From an uncultured Clostridia bacterium (GTDB lineage Bacteria > Bacillota > Clostridia > Christensenellales > CAG-314): a DNA stretch of 7,481 nt. The stretch is taken from positions 1 through 7,481 of the forward strand of contig CALGIK010000287.1 of the NCBI GenBank assembly GCA_937915515.1, read 5' to 3'. The notes under the pieces were generated by a model. The model did no database searches, was not told where the DNA came from, and was given only the letters and a program-made list of their open reading frames with translations. Shown piece by piece: positions 5,106-7,481 of this stretch. The position numbers and the translations under genes were made by a program. Each line of letters begins with the position of its first letter. The first letter of the stretch is position 1.

Positions 5106-6086
5106 TTAGATTACTGTATTAACAAAATTTGTCATTTTTTGTTTCTTTGACGTAAAACAACCGTCTAAAAATATGCTTTTAAACACCAATGCGCCAAATA
5201 ATGCCAAAAAGCCTCCGAAGGTTACGTCAGTCAAATAATGCGCTCCTGCTGTTATTCGCCCTAAAGCAACTGTAGCCGTATAGGCAACGCTTATTATCCA
5301 AAGCGAAATTTTTGCTTTTTTTGTGTTAAACCTTGTAAAAACACTGGGCAAACTCAATAAAACAAACATTAAACCGGCACTGAAGGTATGTCCCGAAGGG
5401 AAGGATTTGCAGCAGTCGTTGGGCAAAAACTCAAAGTTGCGGCTGCCGTTAATTATATACCACGGCGTGTACAAACTTTGGTCGCCGATTACGTTAATTG
5501 TCCTAAAGCGTACTCTTCCCATAGGAGTTTTTATTAACGTCACTATAAAATATAAAGCCGCAGTACATAATATAACCATAGCCAGTCCAAGTAGCTTTTT
5601 TTTGTCGGCTTTAAAGTTTTTTGTCACTATAAAGATTAAAGAGGAAATCAAAATTGCTAAAATAATATTCGTCAAAGTGACTGACGGAAGGTTAACCAGG
5701 TATTTGATACCGTTTTGTTCCGCTAAATACCTGTAAGCGTCATATATAAGCATATAAGCTGCAAATACGCCGAGAGCATATAAGCACAACCCAAAAACAA
5801 TCTTTGCCCAATTAGGCATATTATCTTGACTAACAAGCCAAAACAGAAAGGCAAAAGCAAAACACAGCGCAAGCCAAATGGGGAAACTGCCTATTGCTTC
5901 GACAACAAGAGCAAAACTGTTATGAGAATAATACTCGCCGCTTTTTAGAGAATTTTTGGTCATCCAACTGCTAATGTCATAGTCAAAAAAAGTGCCTATA
6001 ACCATTAGCAAAACAAAAATAACGGCAATAATCAGCCACATAGCAAATCTGTTGTTATCTTTTTGTTTTAATCTGTCATTTGTCAT
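5106..6086 (-). CDS. PAP2-family membrane phosphatase
   Basis: A multi-pass membrane protein of 326 residues with the three phosphatase signatures of the PAP2 / type 2 phosphatidic acid phosphatase superfamily. K186-x6-R193 (KTPMGRVRF, with F instead of the usual P after the Arg) is followed by PSGH at 230-233 and R277-x5-H283-x3-D287 (GRITAGAHYLTD). About eight hydrophobic segments are visible (near 15-34, 59-84, 95-118, 136-158, 165-185, 235-250, 258-275, 284-306). Such enzymes remove phosphate from lipid phosphates (phosphatidic acid, phosphatidylglycerol phosphate or undecaprenyl pyrophosphate) on the outer membrane face; which one is not readable here. The start is uncertain: ATG 6086 has no Shine-Dalgarno, and a GTG at 6143 would add 19 residues that look non-native. 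A terminator separates it from sdaAA. Confidence 0.93.
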   Translation of the reverse strand: MTNDRLKQKDNNRFAMWLIIAVIFVLLMVIGTFFDYDISSWMTKNSLKSGEYYSHNSFALVVEAIGSFPIWLALCFAFAFLFWLVSQDNMPNWAKIVFGLCLYALGVFAAYMLIYDAYRYLAEQNGIKYLVNLPSVTLTNIILAILISSLIFIVTKNFKADKKKLLGLAMVILCTAALYFIVTLIKTPMGRVRFRTINVIGDQSLYTPWYIINGSRNFEFLPNDCCKSFPSGHTFSAGLMFVLLSLPSVFTRFNTKKAKISLWIISVAYTATVALGRITAGAHYLTDVTFGGFLALFGALVFKSIFLDGCFTSKKQKMTNFVNTVI

Positions 6087-6090
6087 GATA

Positions 6091-6104
6091 AGTATACTAT
6101 CATA
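6091..6104 (-). promoter_or_regulatory. Possible -10 region of the PAP2 gene
   Basis: On the minus strand TATGAT (6104-6099) and TATACT (6096-6091) both resemble -10 boxes, a few bases before the ATG at 6086. Candidate -35 boxes (TTGTTG 6125-6120, TTGCAA 6122-6117) are poorly spaced for either. A promoter here is expected because a terminator lies just upstream, but the exact element is unclear and could give a leaderless message. Confidence 0.35.
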
Positions 6105-6156
6105 TCCTGCTGGCTTTTGCAACAAGCGCAAAAACCTTAACACACATTTTGGTAGT

Positions 6157-6179
6157 AAAAACGCCGCTCTTAGCGGCGT
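6157..6179 (-). terminator. Rho-independent terminator after sdaAA
   Basis: On the minus strand ACGCCGCT (6179-6172), a 3-base loop, and AGCGGCGT (6168-6161) form a GC-rich 8-bp hairpin followed by TTTT (6160-6157). It lies 17 bases after the sdaAA stop and ends the serine dehydratase operon before the PAP2 gene. Confidence 0.85.
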
Positions 6180-6196
6180 AAAGCACTTTAATTAAA

Positions 6197-7081
6197 TTAT
6201 TCCGTAAAAATGCTGATTTTATGTAATTTTTTTTCAAGTTTTTTGGCTGTAGGCGTTGCCGCAAGACCACCTAAGGAAGTTTCCTTAAATTCAATAGGTA
6301 ATTTGCGCCCTACTTTATACATTGCATCGATAATTTCGTCAACGGGGATGGCACAAGTTTGTCCCGCAAGAGCCATATCGGCACTCACCACGGCGTTTGC
6401 CGCCTGACTTGCATTACGAAAGCCGCAAGGCAACTGTACAAGTCCTGCAACAGGGTCGCATATAAGTCCCATACAATTTATTAACGCTATGCCCACAGCA
6501 TTTGCGCACATTTTAGCCGTACCTCCTGCCATATATACGGCGGCAGCGCCTGCTATGGCTGCGGCAACTCCGCATTCGGCTTGACAGCCCCCTTCGGCGC
6601 CGCTTACTGTTGCGTTTGCCATAAAGATTGCGCCAAAACCGCTGGCAACCAGCAGCGCATTTAATACGTCTTTGGTGGGCAAATCAAATTTACGTGCGGT
6701 TTCGATTAATACAGCAGGGAGTATACCGCAACTGCCTGCCGTAGGTGCAGCACATATCCTTCCCATGCTGGCGTTTACTTCGCAGCTCGAAAAAGCCATT
6801 GTCATAATATTGTTTAAGTAGTCGCCGCATAACGTGTCGCCGCTGCCATATTTGCCTTGCTTAAAGCTGAAACCTTTTATTAAATTGCCTGTCATTTCCA
6901 GCGGCTGCATGACGGCGCGTGTCGCAGAGGCTACCATTGTGTCATAGTGCTTGGCTAAACGTGAATATACCTCTTCCTCCATAAGATTGTTGTATATCAT
7001 TTCGTTTTTCAAAATGACTTCATGCAAAGGAATATTTAACTGTTTTGTTATATCAAGTAAACTTTGAACGTTTTTATACAT
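6197..7081 (-). CDS. sdaAA: L-serine ammonia-lyase, iron-sulfur-dependent, alpha subunit
   Basis: This 294-residue catalytic subunit deaminates L-serine to pyruvate and ammonia in the cytoplasm using an oxygen-sensitive [4Fe-4S] cluster, together with SdaAB. The family motif CAAPTAGSCGILPAVL (110-125) is present. GAEGGCQAECG supplies C166, and ICDPVAGLVQLPC supplies C208 and C219; these three Cys positions match the cluster ligands known for this family. The length fits the usual alpha subunit of about 290 residues. The start at ATG 7081 is fixed by a strong GGAGG 9 bases upstream and overlaps the end of sdaAB by 8 bp, so the two subunits are translationally coupled. An upstream in-frame start would extend only into the sdaAB reading region. 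The operon ends at the hairpin at 6157-6179. Confidence 0.97.
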   Translation of the reverse strand: MYKNVQSLLDITKQLNIPLHEVILKNEMIYNNLMEEEVYSRLAKHYDTMVASATRAVMQPLEMTGNLIKGFSFKQGKYGSGDTLCGDYLNNIMTMAFSSCEVNASMGRICAAPTAGSCGILPAVLIETARKFDLPTKDVLNALLVASGFGAIFMANATVSGAEGGCQAECGVAAAIAGAAAVYMAGGTAKMCANAVGIALINCMGLICDPVAGLVQLPCGFRNASQAANAVVSADMALAGQTCAIPVDEIIDAMYKVGRKLPIEFKETSLGGLAATPTAKKLEKKLHKISIFTE

Positions 7082-7481
7082 CGCAATTTGCCTCCGTATT
7101 AATAGTTTCATCTTCGTCAACGGGCAAATCTGCTGTACAGTTTAGCGTGTCTGTATTTAATGCGTATGTTTCAACGCCGACCGTATCCACTGCATTGTTA
7201 AAGTTAAGCACCAGAGCATCCTTAACCCCGTCAAGCTGGATAATCAAATCCCTCAAATGTGTCGGTACTATATCGTCCGTTTCGATAATAGTAGTAGCCA
7301 TTTGCCCTCTTCCCTCTCGTGAAAGACGCATAACCGCAATATTAATACCCTGCCAGGTAAGCAGCTGCGTAATACTGCTTATAACGCCTTTTTGATCTAA
7401 CTGATGAATAATAATGGTAGGTTTTTCGGCGCTGAGTTCGGTGGGCATACCGTTAATTCTGGTTACAACAATGCGGCCGCC
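7074..7481 (-). CDS. sdaAB: L-serine ammonia-lyase, iron-sulfur-dependent, beta subunit, C-terminal part (cut by window edge)
   Basis: The frame is open to the window edge, so the gene starts outside it; the ATG at 7448 is internal. The visible 135 codons start GGRIVVTRINGMPTEL, the SdaAB linker into its ACT domain. The ACT domain (PTIIIHQLDQKGVISSITQLL through DGVKDALVLNF) resembles the regulatory ACT fold in this family and keeps the GINIAVMRLSREGRG core. The beta subunit pairs with SdaAA to form the active dehydratase. About 40 residues follow the ACT domain, acidic and Thr/Asn-rich with two Cys, ending at 7074; family members usually end soon after the ACT domain. The last codons carry the sdaAA ribosome-binding site. 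Confidence 0.94.
   Translation of the reverse strand, partial: GGRIVVTRINGMPTELSAEKPTIIIHQLDQKGVISSITQLLTWQGINIAVMRLSREGRGQMATTIIETDDIVPTHLRDLIIQLDGVKDALVLNFNNAVDTVGVETYALNTDTLNCTADLPVDEDETINTEANCDV
7091..7095 (-). promoter_or_regulatory. Ribosome-binding site of sdaAA inside the end of sdaAB
   Basis: A perfect GGAGG on the minus strand, 9 bases before the ATG at 7081. It lies in the coding sequence of sdaAB and supports the overlapping start over any upstream one. Confidence 0.85.

Noticed and set aside
6087..6143. GTG start adding 19 residues to the PAP2 protein
   Set aside because: The added sequence covers the likely -10 region and has no ribosome-binding site; the ATG at 6086 is preferred, though not certain.
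7082..7120. Upstream in-frame start for sdaAA adding 13 residues
   Set aside because: The GGAGG at 7095-7091 points to the ATG at 7081, and the extra residues (MTKMKLLIRRQIA) do not match the family N-terminus.
7473..7480. NotI-like GCGGCCGC at the window edge, possible vector or linker sequence
   Set aside because: It is in frame and encodes the conserved Gly-Gly-Arg of SdaAB, so it is native coding DNA.

Overview
The window looks like a chromosomal piece of a low-GC Bacillota genome, most likely an uncultured gut-type member of the Clostridia assembled from short reads. The evidence is the AT-rich intergenic DNA, a long SRP RNA carrying a Bacillus-like Alu domain, a two-subunit iron-sulfur serine dehydratase, a clostridial-type isoleucyl-tRNA synthetase, and strong -35/-10 promoters. 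Every protein gene lies on the minus strand; the SRP RNA gene is the only plus-strand gene.

Layout from left to right. Positions 1-356 hold the N-terminus of ileS (minus, cut by the window edge). Positions 357-504 are a divergent promoter region, from which ileS is read leftward and the SRP RNA (about 505-775) rightward; the RNA ends at a hairpin terminator. Next comes a minus-strand cluster read from about 5054 down to 881: a six-helix membrane protein (probable TTG start at 5037), a THUMP-type 23S rRNA methyltransferase (rlmL/ypsC family), a condensation/acyltransferase-fold protein, and a zinc-ribbon six-helix membrane protein. The junctions are tight (14-bp overlap, 44-bp gap, 2-bp gap), so the four are probably co-transcribed. 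Upstream of that cluster is a PAP2-type membrane phosphatase (5106-6086). Upstream again, behind a terminator, are sdaAA and the C-terminal end of sdaAB, which overlap by 8 bp and form the L-serine ammonia-lyase (serine to pyruvate plus ammonia).

Two genes are broken in this assembly. The rRNA methyltransferase is interrupted at 3698-3731 by a 34-base near-perfect copy of the Illumina TruSeq indexed adapter, with an estimated 5-7 native codons missing; this is almost certainly an assembly artefact, not biology. The condensation-fold gene carries a single -1 frameshift near 2631 that splits it into two overlapping frames; restoring one base would give a protein of about 514 residues.

I do not see a defence system, CRISPR array, transposon or phage module. 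The least characterised content is the pair of condensation-fold protein and zinc-ribbon membrane protein, next to a second unassigned membrane protein and a lipid-phosphatase-like gene. This suggests an envelope or lipid acylation function, but that is only inference.
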